Source of the DNA: Marinobacter orientalis | GTDB taxonomy: Bacteria > Pseudomonadota > Gammaproteobacteria > Pseudomonadales > Oleiphilaceae | Assembly: GCF_004792665.1 (NCBI RefSeq) | Contig: NZ_SRZX01000006.1 | Coordinates: forward strand, 160,835 to 224,834 | Direction: 5' to 3' | Length of the DNA: 64,000 nt | Part shown: one piece after another, positions 36,283 through 46,312 of the stretch | Layout of the letters: every line of letters starts with the position of its first letter | Numbering within the stretch: the first letter of the stretch is position 1 | Notes under the pieces: generated by a model | What the model was told of the DNA's origin: nothing | Seen by the model: only the letters and a program-made list of their open reading frames with translations | Database searches by the model: none | Position numbers and translations under genes: made by a program

Positions 36283-37128
36283 ATGTCGCGTGTTAATTAT
36301 GAATCTCTGTTAATCAGTCTGGTACTTCTGTTTCTTCTGTCAGGCTGCCGGCAGACCGGTGATGCGTCCGCTTTGAGCATCAAGCTTGCGCCCGCCGAGC
36401 TGACCTGGATTGGTGAGCAGGTTTTCCGTAACGAGTGTGCCGGCAGGGCACTCTGCCTAGTCCACTGGAACAAGGGGGAAGCCTTTCCCTCACTGGGAAT
36501 CGGCCATTTTATCTGGTATCCCGCTGGTGTGGACGGGCAGTTTGTGGAGAGCTTCCCGGAGCTGATCCGTTTTATGCGGGAGCAATCCGTTCCGCTTCCC
36601 GGGTGGTTGAATGAGCTGGAACCGTTTGACGCCCCATGGCCAGATCGCAGTGCCTTCATGCAGGCAGATGGCGAAAGAGGGGGCAACGAAGAGCACAGGG
36701 CAGTGGTGTCCTCGCTCAGGGAGTTTTTATGGTCCACTCGCGGGGTACAGGCGGAATTCATTGTACTTCGGGCGCGAAACGCTCTTGAGAGAGTTGTGGC
36801 CGCAGCCCCGAGGTCTGACCAGGCATCACTCCGGGATCATTTGCGGCAATTGATCGCAACACCCGGCGGTGCTTATGCGGTCATTGATTACGTCAACTTC
36901 AAGGGCGAGGGTCTGTCAGCACAGGAAACCTACCAGGGCCAGGGCTGGGGCCTGCTTCAGGTACTCCTTGCGATGCCTGAAAGTAATGGTTCGGTACTCG
37001 AACACTTCCGCACAGCGGCGAAAACCACCCTTACACGCCGTGCAGAACATGCCCCACGTGCCATAGAGCGGGAAAAATGGCTGCCGGGCTGGTTGGCACG
37101 AATCGATACCTATCGGGAACCCGGCTAG
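36283..37128 (+). CDS. Lipoprotein with a possible lysozyme-like domain
   Basis: The 281-residue frame starts at an ATG preceded by GGAGG and opens with a lipoprotein signal, MSRVNYESLLISLVLLFLLSGC, with Cys in the lipobox LLSGC. The start of the mature domain reads VFRNECAGRALCLVHWNKGEAF-PSLGIGHFIWYPAG. A Glu followed at distance by GIGH resembles the phage-type lysozyme pattern, and YQGQGWGLLQVLL lies later. I infer a cell-wall role with low certainty. It is divergent from the LtaS-like gene. An upstream in-frame ATG at 36199 has no ribosome site. Confidence 0.7.
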   Translation: MSRVNYESLLISLVLLFLLSGCRQTGDASALSIKLAPAELTWIGEQVFRNECAGRALCLVHWNKGEAFPSLGIGHFIWYPAGVDGQFVESFPELIRFMREQSVPLPGWLNELEPFDAPWPDRSAFMQADGERGGNEEHRAVVSSLREFLWSTRGVQAEFIVLRARNALERVVAAAPRSDQASLRDHLRQLIATPGGAYAVIDYVNFKGEGLSAQETYQGQGWGLLQVLLAMPESNGSVLEHFRTAAKTTLTRRAEHAPRAIEREKWLPGWLARIDTYREPG

Positions 37129-37348
37129 GAGTGTTGGGTTAAATTACATAAACTGCCCTGAAAACTGGTTCATTTGCTGAACTACTTCTATTTTTATAGA
37201 TGAGCGTTCTGAAATGCCGGCTCAAGAGCCCGCTGGCGGTCCTGGTGCCCCGAATAAAGGCATTGACCGCACAGTATTGTGGCCTGTTGGCGTTATCAAT
37301 AGATGCTCATGGAAAAACAAATACTATAAATCAATGAGTTAGTGCGCA

Positions 37349-37364
37349 TGGCTCGCTAATTGCT
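37349..37364 (+). promoter_or_regulatory. Sigma-54 promoter of the aap operon
   Basis: TGGCTCGCTAATTGCT fits the sigma-54 consensus TGGCACG-N4-TTGCW, with exactly ten bases between the -24 GG and the -12 GC. Transcription would start near 37375, 34 bases before aapJ. About 95 bases upstream, GCACAGTATTGTGGC (37269-37283) weakly resembles an NtrC site. Control by nitrogen status would fit an amino-acid importer. The spacer 37129-37408 holds no gene. Confidence 0.8.
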
Positions 37365-37408
37365 AAAAGCTATTGCTCTTCTAACCAACGGAATTTCGGA
37401 GAACCACA

Positions 37409-38434
37409 ATGAAGAATACCAAGTCGATCGCCGTCGGCGCCGCCATGCTGTGCGGCCTGTTTTCTGCTTCGGCCGCCTCCGCTGCAACAACACTTGAAAG
37501 CGTCAAGGAAAATGGACATTTACAGTGTGGTGTGACCAGTGGTCTGCCAGGGTTTTCCCAGCCGGATGACAAGGGTAACTGGACCGGTATCGACGTGGAT
37601 ACCTGCCGTGCGGTTGCCGCCGCGATCTTTGGCGATGCGCAAGCGGTAGAATTTACTCCGCTGACCGCAAAGGAGCGTCTGACCGCGCTGCAGTCTGGCG
37701 AGATCGATATGCTGTCCCGTAACACTACCTGGACCTTGACCCGTGATGCCTCTCTGGGCCTGAACTTCACCGGCACCAATTATTACGATGGTCAGGGCTT
37801 TCTGATCAAAAAAGAACTTGGTGTCGATGATGCGACTGAACTGAGCGGCGCCACGATCTGTATTCAGGCGGGCACCACCACTGAGCTGAACCTGTCCGAC
37901 TACTTCCGCGCCAATGGCATGGAATACCAGCCGATTGTGTTTGATACCTCTGAGCAGACCGTCCAGGGCTTTGCTGCTGGCCGTTGTGACGTGCTGACCT
38001 CTGACCGTTCGCAACTGGCAGCGCTACGCTCCAAGCTTAACGATCCGGGCTCTGCCAAGATCCTGCCGAACACCATCTCCAAGGAGCCTCTGGGCCCCGT
38101 GGTCCGCCAGGGCGACGATCAGTGGTTCAACATCGTCAAATGGGTGCTGTTTGCCCAGATCAACGCAGAGGAGCTGGGCATCACCAGCGACAACGTTGAA
38201 GATATGCTGAAGTCTGACAATCCGAACGTACAGCGCCTGCTGGGCACCGATGGCGACATGGGCGCCAAACTGGGACTGCCCGATGATTTCGGTCACCAGA
38301 TAGTCAAGCAGGTTGGTAACTATGGCGAAATGTATGACCGTAACGTTGGTCCCGACACTCCGCTTGGGCTGGATCGCGGGCTGAACGCGTTGTGGAACGA
38401 AGGCGGTATTCTTTACGCGCCTCCCCTTCGTTAA
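37409..38434 (+). CDS. aapJ: Polar amino-acid ABC transporter, periplasmic binding protein
   Basis: Receptor of a general L-amino-acid importer, 341 residues. The signal peptide ends in SASAASA before ATTLESVKENGHLQCGV. The solute-binding family 3 signature GIDVDTCRAVAAAIFGDAQAVEF and the typical SRNTTWTLTRDASLGLNFTG follow. GGAG lies eight bases before the ATG. It is the first gene of aapJQMP behind a sigma-54 promoter. A hairpin after it may keep receptor mRNA in excess. Confidence 0.93.
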   Translation: MKNTKSIAVGAAMLCGLFSASAASAATTLESVKENGHLQCGVTSGLPGFSQPDDKGNWTGIDVDTCRAVAAAIFGDAQAVEFTPLTAKERLTALQSGEIDMLSRNTTWTLTRDASLGLNFTGTNYYDGQGFLIKKELGVDDATELSGATICIQAGTTTELNLSDYFRANGMEYQPIVFDTSEQTVQGFAAGRCDVLTSDRSQLAALRSKLNDPGSAKILPNTISKEPLGPVVRQGDDQWFNIVKWVLFAQINAEELGITSDNVEDMLKSDNPNVQRLLGTDGDMGAKLGLPDDFGHQIVKQVGNYGEMYDRNVGPDTPLGLDRGLNALWNEGGILYAPPLR

Positions 38435-38447
38435 AACCTGAAAGCGC

Positions 38448-38486
38448 ACAGCGTGTGGTGTGGGCTTCCCACCCGCGCGCTGTTTT
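38448..38486 (+). terminator. Intra-operon hairpin between aapJ and aapQ
   Basis: ACAGCG (38448-38453) pairs with CGCTGT (38478-38483), with an inner TGGG/CCCA stem, and TTTT follows. It probably acts as a partial terminator or mRNA-stabilising stem, which is common after binding-protein genes. Confidence 0.5.
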
Positions 38487-38527
38487 CGTGATTTGTTTCA
38501 TCGCGGTTCAGCTTTCCGGGAAGCTCC

Positions 38528-39715
38528 ATGAAAAAACAGACTGTTGATTCAAGACCGACAGGGCCGAAGCCCTGGTACGATCCCCGAATACGTTCCATCT
38601 TTTTCCAGTTTGTCGCCATTGCCCTTGTGTTCTGGGGTGGCTGGACACTGGTCGATAACACCCTTACGAATATGGAAAGCCGGGGCATCAGTACCGGCTT
38701 CGGATTTCTGGATGAGACCGCAGGCTTCGGCATTATCATGTCGCTGGTGCCTTATGACGCCACCATGACCTATGGCAGGACCTTTCTCGTAGGTCTCATG
38801 AATACATTGCTGGTTTCGGCAATGGGCATTGTAACAGCCACCATTCTCGGTTTTATTATTGGCGTGGCACGATTATCCAGCAACTGGCTTGTGGCCAAGC
38901 TCGCGCTCGTTTACATCGAGGTTATCCGCAACATTCCACTGCTTCTGCAGATCTTTTTCTGGTATTTCGCCGTCCTCGGCAGCCTGCCTTCGCCACGGCA
39001 GAGCGTAGAGGTGGCTGACAGCTTTTTCCTGAACAATCGGGGGCTCTATCTTCCGGAGCCAATGCCTCAGGAGGGCTTTGGCCTGGTCTGGGGCGCTGTC
39101 ATTGCCGCCATAGTGGCGGTAGTCGGCCTGCGTGCCTGGGCAAAGAAACGTCAGCTTGCAACCGGCCAGATATTTCCCACGTTCAAAGTGGGCGTCGCGA
39201 TACTGGTGATTCTGCCCACGGTGGCTTACCTGGCTACCGGGACTCCCCTGGAGTGGGAGCTGCCAGCGTTGAAAGGGTTCAACTTTGGTGGCGGCATCAC
39301 GATTATTCCTGAGCTGGCGGCCCTGTGGATTGCGTTGTCTCTTTATACTGCAAGTTTCATTGCCGAGATTGTTCGTTCCGGCATTCTGTCGGTCAGTAAA
39401 GGGCAGACTGAGGCCGCCAAGGCTCTCGGCATACCTAACAGCCTGACTTTGCGTCTGGTGGTGATTCCCCAGGCAATGCGGGTGATTATTCCCCCCCTTA
39501 CAAGCCAATACCTGAACCTGACCAAGAATTCCTCACTGGCGACAGCAATCGGATATCCCGACCTGGTCGCGGTGTTCATGGGCACAACCCTGAACCAGAC
39601 CGGCCAGGCGGTGGAAGTGGTGGCCATCACCATGGCGGTGTATCTCACCATCAGTCTGGCAATTTCCCTGTTTATGAACATCTATAACAGGGCTGCGGCG
39701 ATTAAGGAGCGATGA
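38528..39715 (+). CDS. aapQ: Polar amino-acid ABC transporter, permease 1
   Basis: A 395-residue inner-membrane subunit of the AapQ/BztB type, longer than simple HisM permeases because of an inserted periplasmic and membrane region (about residues 140-265). The permease loop reads EIVRSGILSVSKGQTEAAKALGIPNSLTLRLVVIPQAMRVIIPP, the EAA motif that contacts the ATPase. It overlaps aapM by four bases (ATGA). Confidence 0.93.
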   Translation: MKKQTVDSRPTGPKPWYDPRIRSIFFQFVAIALVFWGGWTLVDNTLTNMESRGISTGFGFLDETAGFGIIMSLVPYDATMTYGRTFLVGLMNTLLVSAMGIVTATILGFIIGVARLSSNWLVAKLALVYIEVIRNIPLLLQIFFWYFAVLGSLPSPRQSVEVADSFFLNNRGLYLPEPMPQEGFGLVWGAVIAAIVAVVGLRAWAKKRQLATGQIFPTFKVGVAILVILPTVAYLATGTPLEWELPALKGFNFGGGITIIPELAALWIALSLYTASFIAEIVRSGILSVSKGQTEAAKALGIPNSLTLRLVVIPQAMRVIIPPLTSQYLNLTKNSSLATAIGYPDLVAVFMGTTLNQTGQAVEVVAITMAVYLTISLAISLFMNIYNRAAAIKER

Positions 39716-40800
39716 TGGCTGAGCCAATGTTAAAACCACCGAAAATTGCAATCAGCCCCATAACCTGGGTGCGCCAGAACCTGTTCTCAGGCTGGTACAA
39801 CACCCTGCTGACGCTGGTGGTCGGCTATCTTTTGGTAGTCGGCGTGGGGCCGGTTTTCAGCTGGCTGTTTTTTGACGCCACTTTTCTTGGCAGCGAGCCG
39901 AGTGACTGTACCGGCACGGGGGCCTGCTGGCTGTTTATCAGTGAACGGCTGAACTTCTTCATCTACGGGTTTTACCCCGATGATCTGCAGTGGCGGGTAG
40001 ATGTGATGTTCGGTCTGCTGGCACTTTCTTTTGTGCCGCAATTCATCGAGCGTTTTCCCGGTCGCAAGTGGTTCGGCCTGTTCGGCCTGACCGGCCTTCC
40101 GGTTGTGGGCTACTTTCTGGTTCCTGGCGGCAACTTTGGGCTGGAAGTCGTGGAAAGCAGCAAGTGGGGCGGCCTGATGCTGACACTGATCCTTGCCTAC
40201 ATCGGGATCCTTGCCTCACTGCCGATTGGTATAGTACTGGCGCTTGGCCGGCGTTCGGAGATGCCGATCATCCGCGGCATCTGTGTGGTGTTTATTGAAG
40301 TCTGGCGGGCTGTGCCACTGATAACAGTGCTGTTCATGGCCTCGGTCATGCTGCCGCTGTTTCTGCCGGATGGCATGAACTTCGAAAAGCTCATGCGGGC
40401 GCTGATTGGTATCACGCTCTGGCAGTCTGCCTACATGGCGGAGGTCATCCGTGGTGGGCTGCAGGCGATTCCCAGAGGGCAGTATGAAGCGGCGGATGCA
40501 CTTGGACTTGGCTACTGGAAGAAAACCGGGCTGATCATTCTGCCCCAGGCCCTCAAGATGGTTATTCCCGGCATTGTTAACACGTTCATATCGCTTTTCA
40601 AGGACACCACGCTGGTGCTGATTATAGGCCTGTTCGACATTCTCGGTACCGTACAGTCGACGATAACGGACCCGGCCTGGCAGAACGTTGCAATAGAAGG
40701 TTACGTGTTTGTGGCCTTCTGTTTCTGGGTTTTCTGCTTCGGCATTTCCCGTTACAGCCAGAACCTTGAACGCAAACTAGACACCGGTCACAGGACCTGA
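39712..40800 (+). CDS. aapM: Polar amino-acid ABC transporter, permease 2
   Basis: A 362-residue AapM/BztC-type permease that pairs with AapQ. The EAA loop reads [44 protein letters not shown]. The start is the first of two adjacent ATG codons in the aapQ stop region and follows AAGGAG. Its stop shares one base with the aapP start. Confidence 0.93.
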   Translation: MMAEPMLKPPKIAISPITWVRQNLFSGWYNTLLTLVVGYLLVVGVGPVFSWLFFDATFLGSEPSDCTGTGACWLFISERLNFFIYGFYPDDLQWRVDVMFGLLALSFVPQFIERFPGRKWFGLFGLTGLPVVGYFLVPGGNFGLEVVESSKWGGLMLTLILAYIGILASLPIGIVLALGRRSEMPIIRGICVVFIEVWRAVPLITVLFMASVMLPLFLPDGMNFEKLMRALIGITLWQSAYMAEVIRGGLQAIPRGQYEAADALGLGYWKKTGLIILPQALKMVIPGIVNTFISLFKDTTLVLIIGLFDILGTVQSTITDPAWQNVAIEGYVFVAFCFWVFCFGISRYSQNLERKLDTGHRT

Positions 40801-41609
40801 TGGGTATCACTATGACAGAACAAACCCGGACAACGGATTCGCTGAATCCGGTTCCAAGCCAGAAAGACGATAGCGCGGCCATCATTCGGGTCGAGGGGAT
40901 GAACAAGTGGTACGGAGATTTTCATGTTCTCCGGAATCTGAACCTGAACGTCCGCCATGGCGAGCGCATCGTTATCTGTGGCCCGTCAGGATCGGGAAAG
41001 TCGACGTTTATACGCTGCATCAACCGGCTGGAAGAGCATCAGCAGGGCAAGATCATTGTCGATAATATCGAGCTCACAGACGATATCCGCCACATCGACA
41101 CAGTACGCCGTGAGGTTGGCATGGTGTTCCAGCATTTCAATCTGTTTCCGCATCTGACGGTGCTGGAAAACTGCTGCCTTTCGCCCATCTGGGTGAGAAA
41201 GCTGCCGCGGAAGGAGGCAGAAGCTACGGCAATGGAATATCTGGAACGGGTCAGGATCCCGGAACAGGCCAGCAAGTTCCCCGGTCAGCTATCCGGCGGT
41301 CAGCAGCAACGGGTCGCCATTGCCCGGGCACTGTGCATGAAACCGAAGATCATGCTGTTTGATGAGCCCACATCCGCGCTCGACCCCGAAATGATCAAGG
41401 AAGTGCTGGACGTGATGATCGAGCTTGCCGGCAGTGGCATGACCATGATCTGTGTGACTCACGAGATGGGCTTCGCCAAAACAGTGGCAGACCGGGTGAT
41501 TTTCATGGATGGCGGCGAGATTGTGGAAGAGGCACCGCCCCACGAATTCTTCACCAATCCGCAGGAGCCCAGAACCCGGAAATTTCTGGAACAGATTCTG
41601 CAACACTGA
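40800..41609 (+). CDS. aapP: Polar amino-acid ABC transporter, ATP-binding subunit
   Basis: A 269-residue cytoplasmic ATPase. Walker A is GPSGSGKST, the signature is [15 protein letters not shown], Walker B is [14 protein letters not shown], and [22 protein letters not shown] holds the switch His, all typical of amino-acid importers. AGGA lies five bases before the start and the start shares a base with the aapM stop (TGATG). A second ATG at 40812 is possible. Confidence 0.95.
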   Translation: MGITMTEQTRTTDSLNPVPSQKDDSAAIIRVEGMNKWYGDFHVLRNLNLNVRHGERIVICGPSGSGKSTFIRCINRLEEHQQGKIIVDNIELTDDIRHIDTVRREVGMVFQHFNLFPHLTVLENCCLSPIWVRKLPRKEAEATAMEYLERVRIPEQASKFPGQLSGGQQQRVAIARALCMKPKIMLFDEPTSALDPEMIKEVLDVMIELAGSGMTMICVTHEMGFAKTVADRVIFMDGGEIVEEAPPHEFFTNPQEPRTRKFLEQILQH

Positions 41610-41621
41610 CGACCGCTCGCA

Positions 41622-41643
41622 GGCCAGGCCCATAGGCCTGGCC
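41622..41643. terminator. Perfect 9-bp hairpin between convergent aapP and lpxH
   Basis: GGCCAGGCC, a CATA loop and GGCCTGGCC form a perfect stem in the 40-base gap between the two convergent stops. No T-run follows on either strand, so it is either a transcription roadblock or an mRNA end-protecting stem and not a classical terminator. Confidence 0.55.
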
Positions 41644-41649
41644 GGTGCT

Positions 41650-42378
41650 TCACAGTGGTCGCTTTTTCAGTACCGGATCCTGGTCGGGCCCGGTTTCCAG
41701 CCACCAGGCATTGTCGCTCCAGTCCCCGAGCACAATCCGCGTTGCCGGTTTGCCACTGACCTCCAGGTGGTGAACCGCCGGGCGATGGGTGTGGCCATGA
41801 ATCAGGCGCCGGACCCCGTGCGCCTCCATTTCCCTCACCACCTCGTCCGGGGTGACATCCATAATGAACTCTTCCTTGCCCTTGTTCTTGGCCATGCTGA
41901 TTTCCCGCAGCTGACGGGCCATCTGCTGGCGTTCAGCGAGTGGCCGCTGGAGAATCATCTGCTGCCACTGGGGATTGCGCATGTTGGCGCGGAACTTCTG
42001 GTATTCCACATCGGCGGTGCACAGGCTGTCGCCATGCATCAGCAGCGTCGGCGTGCCGTACAGGTCTATCACCGTCGGGTCCTCTAGTAGCAGCGTGGCG
42101 CCAATGCGGTTGCAGTAATCCTCGCCAATGAGGAAATCCCGGTTGCCGTGCATCAGGAACAGTTCCGTGCCGGACGCAGTCACTGTCCGCAGCGCTTCCG
42201 CTATCTGTTCCTGTAGTGGCGTCCTTTCGTCGTCACCAATCCAGGCCTCGAAAAAATCCCCCAGGATGTAGAGCTGCTCTACACCCCGGGCCGTTTCGTC
42301 CAGAAACGCGAGGAAGGCGTTGGTGATATCCGGGCGGGATTCTTCCAGATGCAGATCCGAGATGAACAGCGTGGTCAC
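41650..42378 (-). CDS. lpxH: UDP-2,3-diacylglucosamine diphosphatase
   Basis: Peripheral membrane hydrolase making lipid X in lipid A synthesis. The 242-residue calcineurin-like phosphoesterase shows all metal motifs in order: [38 protein letters not shown] and LIHGHTHRP. Its start overlaps the ppiB stop by four bases, so the two are translationally coupled as in P. aeruginosa. Confidence 0.96.
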   Translation of the reverse strand: MTTLFISDLHLEESRPDITNAFLAFLDETARGVEQLYILGDFFEAWIGDDERTPLQEQIAEALRTVTASGTELFLMHGNRDFLIGEDYCNRIGATLLLEDPTVIDLYGTPTLLMHGDSLCTADVEYQKFRANMRNPQWQQMILQRPLAERQQMARQLREISMAKNKGKEEFIMDVTPDEVVREMEAHGVRRLIHGHTHRPAVHHLEVSGKPATRIVLGDWSDNAWWLETGPDQDPVLKKRPL

Positions 42379-42884
42379 GCCGTGCCTCCGTCCTCTACAA
42401 CCTCTGCTTTTTCAATCACAACGTCTTCTGCGGGAACGTCCTGGTGGCCGGAGCGCATGGTGGTGCGTACGGAGCGAATGGCGTTGACGGTATCCATGCC
42501 TTCCACAACCTTGCCGAACACGCAGTAACCCCAGCCCTCGGCATTCTCGGCGGTATGATCGAGAAAGCCGTTGTTTTCGACATTAATAAAGAACTGCGCG
42601 GTGGCGGAGTGCGGGTCCATGGTGCGGGCCATGGCAACGGTGCCCTGCATGTTGCTCAGACCGTTGTTGGCTTCGTTGCGGATCGGCTTGCCGGTTTTGC
42701 GCGGGGTCATTCCCGGCTCGAAACCACCGCCCTGGATCATGAAGTTGGGAATCACACGGTGAAAAATCAGACCATCGTAGAAACCGTCCCGAACATACTG
42801 TTCAAAGTTTTTGGCAGTCTCCGGGGCATTGTCATAATCCAGTTCCAGTTTGATATCACCGTGGGAGGTTTTCAGCAGAATCAT
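42375..42884 (-). CDS. ppiB: Peptidyl-prolyl cis-trans isomerase B (cytoplasmic cyclophilin)
   Basis: Accelerates proline isomerisation during folding. The 169-residue cyclophilin domain includes [31 protein letters not shown] and [14 protein letters not shown]. There is no signal peptide, so it is the cytoplasmic form. It is divergent from glnS and upstream of lpxH. Confidence 0.96.
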   Translation of the reverse strand: MILLKTSHGDIKLELDYDNAPETAKNFEQYVRDGFYDGLIFHRVIPNFMIQGGGFEPGMTPRKTGKPIRNEANNGLSNMQGTVAMARTMDPHSATAQFFINVENNGFLDHTAENAEGWGYCVFGKVVEGMDTVNAIRSVRTTMRSGHQDVPAEDVVIEKAEVVEDGGTA

Positions 42885-43022
42885 CAGGGTTTCCTGTTCA
42901 AATGGTTATAAAAAGCAACGTTGGGATCATTGTACTGAAGAGTTTGTACGCGTGCATGAGTTAGGCAATGATTTGTGAGTATAATACGCGGTTTCAGACC
43001 CACACCCTATGATTGAGATTGT

Positions 43023-44699
43023 ATGAGCGCCGAGTCCAAGAAAGCCCATAACTTCATCGAGAGCCTGATCGAAGACGCAATCGCCAAAGGCGGGCACACA
43101 GGCACGGTGGTGACCCGGTTTCCCCCGGAACCCAACGGGTACCTGCATATTGGCCACGCCAAGTCGATCTGTCTGAATTTCGGCATTGCCGAAACCTTCG
43201 ACGGTGTATGCACTTTGCGGTTTGACGACACCAACCCGGAGAAGGAGTCCCAGGAGTACATTGACGCCATCAAGGAGGACGTTCACTGGCTGGGCTACGA
43301 ATGGGCCGGCGAAGTGCGCTACGCCTCGGATTATTTCGACGCCATCTATGACTTTGCCGTTGAGCTGATCGAAAAGGGTAAGGCCTATGTGTGCGCACTG
43401 ACTGCCGACCAGATGGCAGAATACCGCGGCACCCTCAGGGAGCCGGGGCAAAACAGCCCCTACCGTGATCGCCCGGTAGAAGAAAACCTGCAACTGTTCC
43501 GGGATATGCGCGCCGGAAAATACCGGAACGGGGAACTGGTGCTGCGCGCCAGAATCGACATGGCATCCCCGAATATCAACATGCGGGATCCGATCCTGTA
43601 CCGGATTCGCTACGCCGATCACCACCAGACTGGCGACAAGTGGTGTATCTACCCGATGTACGACTTTACTCACCCGATTTCCGACGCCATGGAGGGGGTT
43701 ACCCATTCCCTGTGCACACTGGAATTCGAGGACCATCGCCCGCTGTACGACTGGGTGCTGGAAAACATCTCCGCTCCCTGCCAGCCAAGGCAGATTGAAT
43801 TTGCACGGCTGAACCTGAATTACACCATTACCAGCAAACGCAAACTCAGGCGTCTGGTGGATGAAGGTTTCGTGGATGGCTGGAATGACCCGCGCATGCC
43901 CACCATTTCCGGCCTGCGCCGCCGCGGCTATACCCCGGAGTCCATTCGCACCTTCTGCGACATGATCGGAGTGAATAAAGCCGGTGGCACCGTGGACATG
44001 GGCATGCTGGAGCATGCCATCCGTGAAGACCTGAACACCCGCGCCCCGCGTGCAATGTGCGTGATGCGTCCGCTGAAGGTTACCCTGATCAACTACCCGG
44101 AAGACAAGACCGAAAACCTGGTGCTGCCGGTACATCCCCAGAACCCGGATATGGGCGAGCGGGAAGTAACCTGGAGCCAGACCCTGTTCATTGATCAGGA
44201 AGACTTTGCCGAAGAGCCGCCCCGCAAGTGGAAGCGTCTGGCACCGGATCAGGCAGTGCGTCTCCGTGGTGGTTATGTGATGACTTGCCGCGAGGTTATT
44301 CGCAACGAGGCCGGTGAGATCGTTGAACTTAAATGCGAGTACGATCCCGGCACGCTGGGTGTCAATCCGGAAGGTTATAAACCGAACGGAGTCGTTCACT
44401 GGGTTTCGGCAACGGACAGCGTTGAGACAGACATCAATCAGTATGATCGTCTGTTTAACCACGAGTCGCCGGACAGTGACAAAGAAACTGATTTCGTTGA
44501 GTCCATCAACCCGGAATCGTTGGTGGTATTAAAAGGCGCCAGGGTAGAGAAGGCGCTGGCCCAACCCCGTACAGACCTGCCGTATCAGTTCGAGCGCGAG
44601 GGTTATTTCTTCTGTGATCAGGAACTGACCGCAGCAGCAGGCCGCCCGGTATTCAACCGTACCGTGACCCTCCGGGATTCCTGGGGCAAGGGTAAATAG
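43023..44699 (+). CDS. glnS: Glutaminyl-tRNA synthetase
   Basis: Class I synthetase of 558 residues. The HIGH motif is in [15 protein letters not shown] and the KMSKS-equivalent is in [13 protein letters not shown]. The anticodon-binding beta-barrel domains follow from about residue 340 and end in [15 protein letters not shown]. It is followed by cysS in the same direction. Confidence 0.97.
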   Translation: MSAESKKAHNFIESLIEDAIAKGGHTGTVVTRFPPEPNGYLHIGHAKSICLNFGIAETFDGVCTLRFDDTNPEKESQEYIDAIKEDVHWLGYEWAGEVRYASDYFDAIYDFAVELIEKGKAYVCALTADQMAEYRGTLREPGQNSPYRDRPVEENLQLFRDMRAGKYRNGELVLRARIDMASPNINMRDPILYRIRYADHHQTGDKWCIYPMYDFTHPISDAMEGVTHSLCTLEFEDHRPLYDWVLENISAPCQPRQIEFARLNLNYTITSKRKLRRLVDEGFVDGWNDPRMPTISGLRRRGYTPESIRTFCDMIGVNKAGGTVDMGMLEHAIREDLNTRAPRAMCVMRPLKVTLINYPEDKTENLVLPVHPQNPDMGEREVTWSQTLFIDQEDFAEEPPRKWKRLAPDQAVRLRGGYVMTCREVIRNEAGEIVELKCEYDPGTLGVNPEGYKPNGVVHWVSATDSVETDINQYDRLFNHESPDSDKETDFVESINPESLVVLKGARVEKALAQPRTDLPYQFEREGYFFCDQELTAAAGRPVFNRTVTLRDSWGKGK

Positions 44700-44786
44700 C
44701 AGCAGAAGGCACGAATAAAGTCAGGGAAGCGGCCTGGCCGCGACCTGCACCAATACTCAATACATCGGGCAAACAACGAGCATCAC

Positions 44787-46169
44787 GTGATTAAAATCTA
44801 CAACACCCTTAGTCAGAAGAAGGAAGAGTTCAAGCCTATAGAGCCCGGGAAGGTTCGCATGTATGTCTGTGGTATGACGGTTTATGATTACTGTCATCTG
44901 GGGCATGCCAGGGTGTTGGTGGCCTTTGATGTGATTACGCGTTATTTGCGTCATCGTGGGTATGACGTTCACTACGTTCGCAATATCACAGATATCGACG
45001 ACAAGATCCTGCGTCGTGCTGATGAAAATGGCGAGGTTTATAGCGATCTCACCGAGCGCATGATCAAGGCCATGCACGAGGATGAGGCCAGACTGGGGGT
45101 TCTGTCGCCGACGGAAGAGCCCTGTGCCACCGATTACATCAACGAAATTGTGGCCATGATCCACAAGCTCGTCGCCAGCGGTCACGCCTATGCCGCCGAC
45201 AATGGCGATGTCTACTTTTCGGTGGAGTCCTACCCGGATTACGGCAAGCTCAGCAAGAAAAAGCTGGAGGACCTTGTAGCCGGCGCCCGGGTGGATGTTC
45301 AGGAAGCCAAGCGCAGCCCGGCGGACTTTGTGCTCTGGAAAGCCGCCAAGCCCGGTGAAGTAAGTTGGGAGTCGCCCTGGGGCGACGGCCGCCCAGGCTG
45401 GCACATTGAGTGCTCCGCGATGTCGAACCACTGCCTGGGCGAGACCTTCGATATCCACGGTGGCGGGCCGGACCTTCTGTTCCCTCACCATGAGAACGAA
45501 ATTGCCCAGTCCGAGTGTGCCAACGGCCACACCTTTGTGAACACCTGGATGCACGCCGGTGCCATTCGTGTGAACAAAGAAAAAATGTCCAAGTCCCTGG
45601 GCAACTTCTTCACTATTCGGGAAATCTTCGAAAAATACGCGCCGGAAGTGGTGCGTTATTTCCTGGTTTCCAGCCACTACCGCAGCCAGGTGGATTATTC
45701 GGAAGAGAATCTGGCGGAAGCGGGACATACCCTGGCCAGGTTTTATCACGCTCTGCGGGGCCTGGTGCCGGCCAAGGATGTTGCGAAAACCGGGCACGAC
45801 CGGCAATTCGCGGAGGCCATGGATGATGATTTCAATACCGCAGGGGCGATCGCAGTTCTTCACGCGGTGGTTAACGAGATCAATCAGTACCGTCGCGACG
45901 CAGATGATCAGCGGGCCGCTGAAAGTGCCGCCGTGCTGGTGCGACTTGGCCGCATTCTCGGGTTGTTACAGCAGGATCCGGAAGCTTTTTTCCAGGCCGA
46001 TACGGGCGGCGAGCTCAGTACAGAGGATATCGAGGCCATGATCCGGGCCCGGGCTGAGGCGCGGCAACAGAAAGACTTCGCCGAAGCAGACCGGATCCGT
46101 GACGAACTGGCGGATAATGGCATTATTCTTGATGACAGTCGTGAGGGTACCAGTTGGCGCCGGGGATAA
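44787..46169 (+). CDS. cysS: Cysteinyl-tRNA synthetase
   Basis: Class I monomeric synthetase, 460 residues. It has the zinc Cys at [16 protein letters not shown] (the last four residues being the HIGH motif), WHIECSAMS and [10 protein letters not shown] for the rest of the zinc site, and [11 protein letters not shown]. The C-terminal DALR-type and anticodon region follow. The length is normal. Confidence 0.97.
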   Translation: MIKIYNTLSQKKEEFKPIEPGKVRMYVCGMTVYDYCHLGHARVLVAFDVITRYLRHRGYDVHYVRNITDIDDKILRRADENGEVYSDLTERMIKAMHEDEARLGVLSPTEEPCATDYINEIVAMIHKLVASGHAYAADNGDVYFSVESYPDYGKLSKKKLEDLVAGARVDVQEAKRSPADFVLWKAAKPGEVSWESPWGDGRPGWHIECSAMSNHCLGETFDIHGGGPDLLFPHHENEIAQSECANGHTFVNTWMHAGAIRVNKEKMSKSLGNFFTIREIFEKYAPEVVRYFLVSSHYRSQVDYSEENLAEAGHTLARFYHALRGLVPAKDVAKTGHDRQFAEAMDDDFNTAGAIAVLHAVVNEINQYRRDADDQRAAESAAVLVRLGRILGLLQQDPEAFFQADTGGELSTEDIEAMIRARAEARQQKDFAEADRIRDELADNGIILDDSREGTSWRRG

Positions 46170-46312
46170 GTCTGGTCAATAGCCGGGTTGCAGGCGCGGG
46201 AATGACCTTGTAGGCAAAATCCCGTACAATCATGCCCACGATTTATAACGGCTCTAGCAGAGAAACCTGCTGAAAGGGCAGGGAATACAGTAACTCACTG
46301 AGGCAAACAACG

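Noticed and set aside
42927..44462. A 511-residue open frame on the minus strand opposite glnS
   Set aside because: glnS is certain on the plus strand. The opposite frame has no family features.
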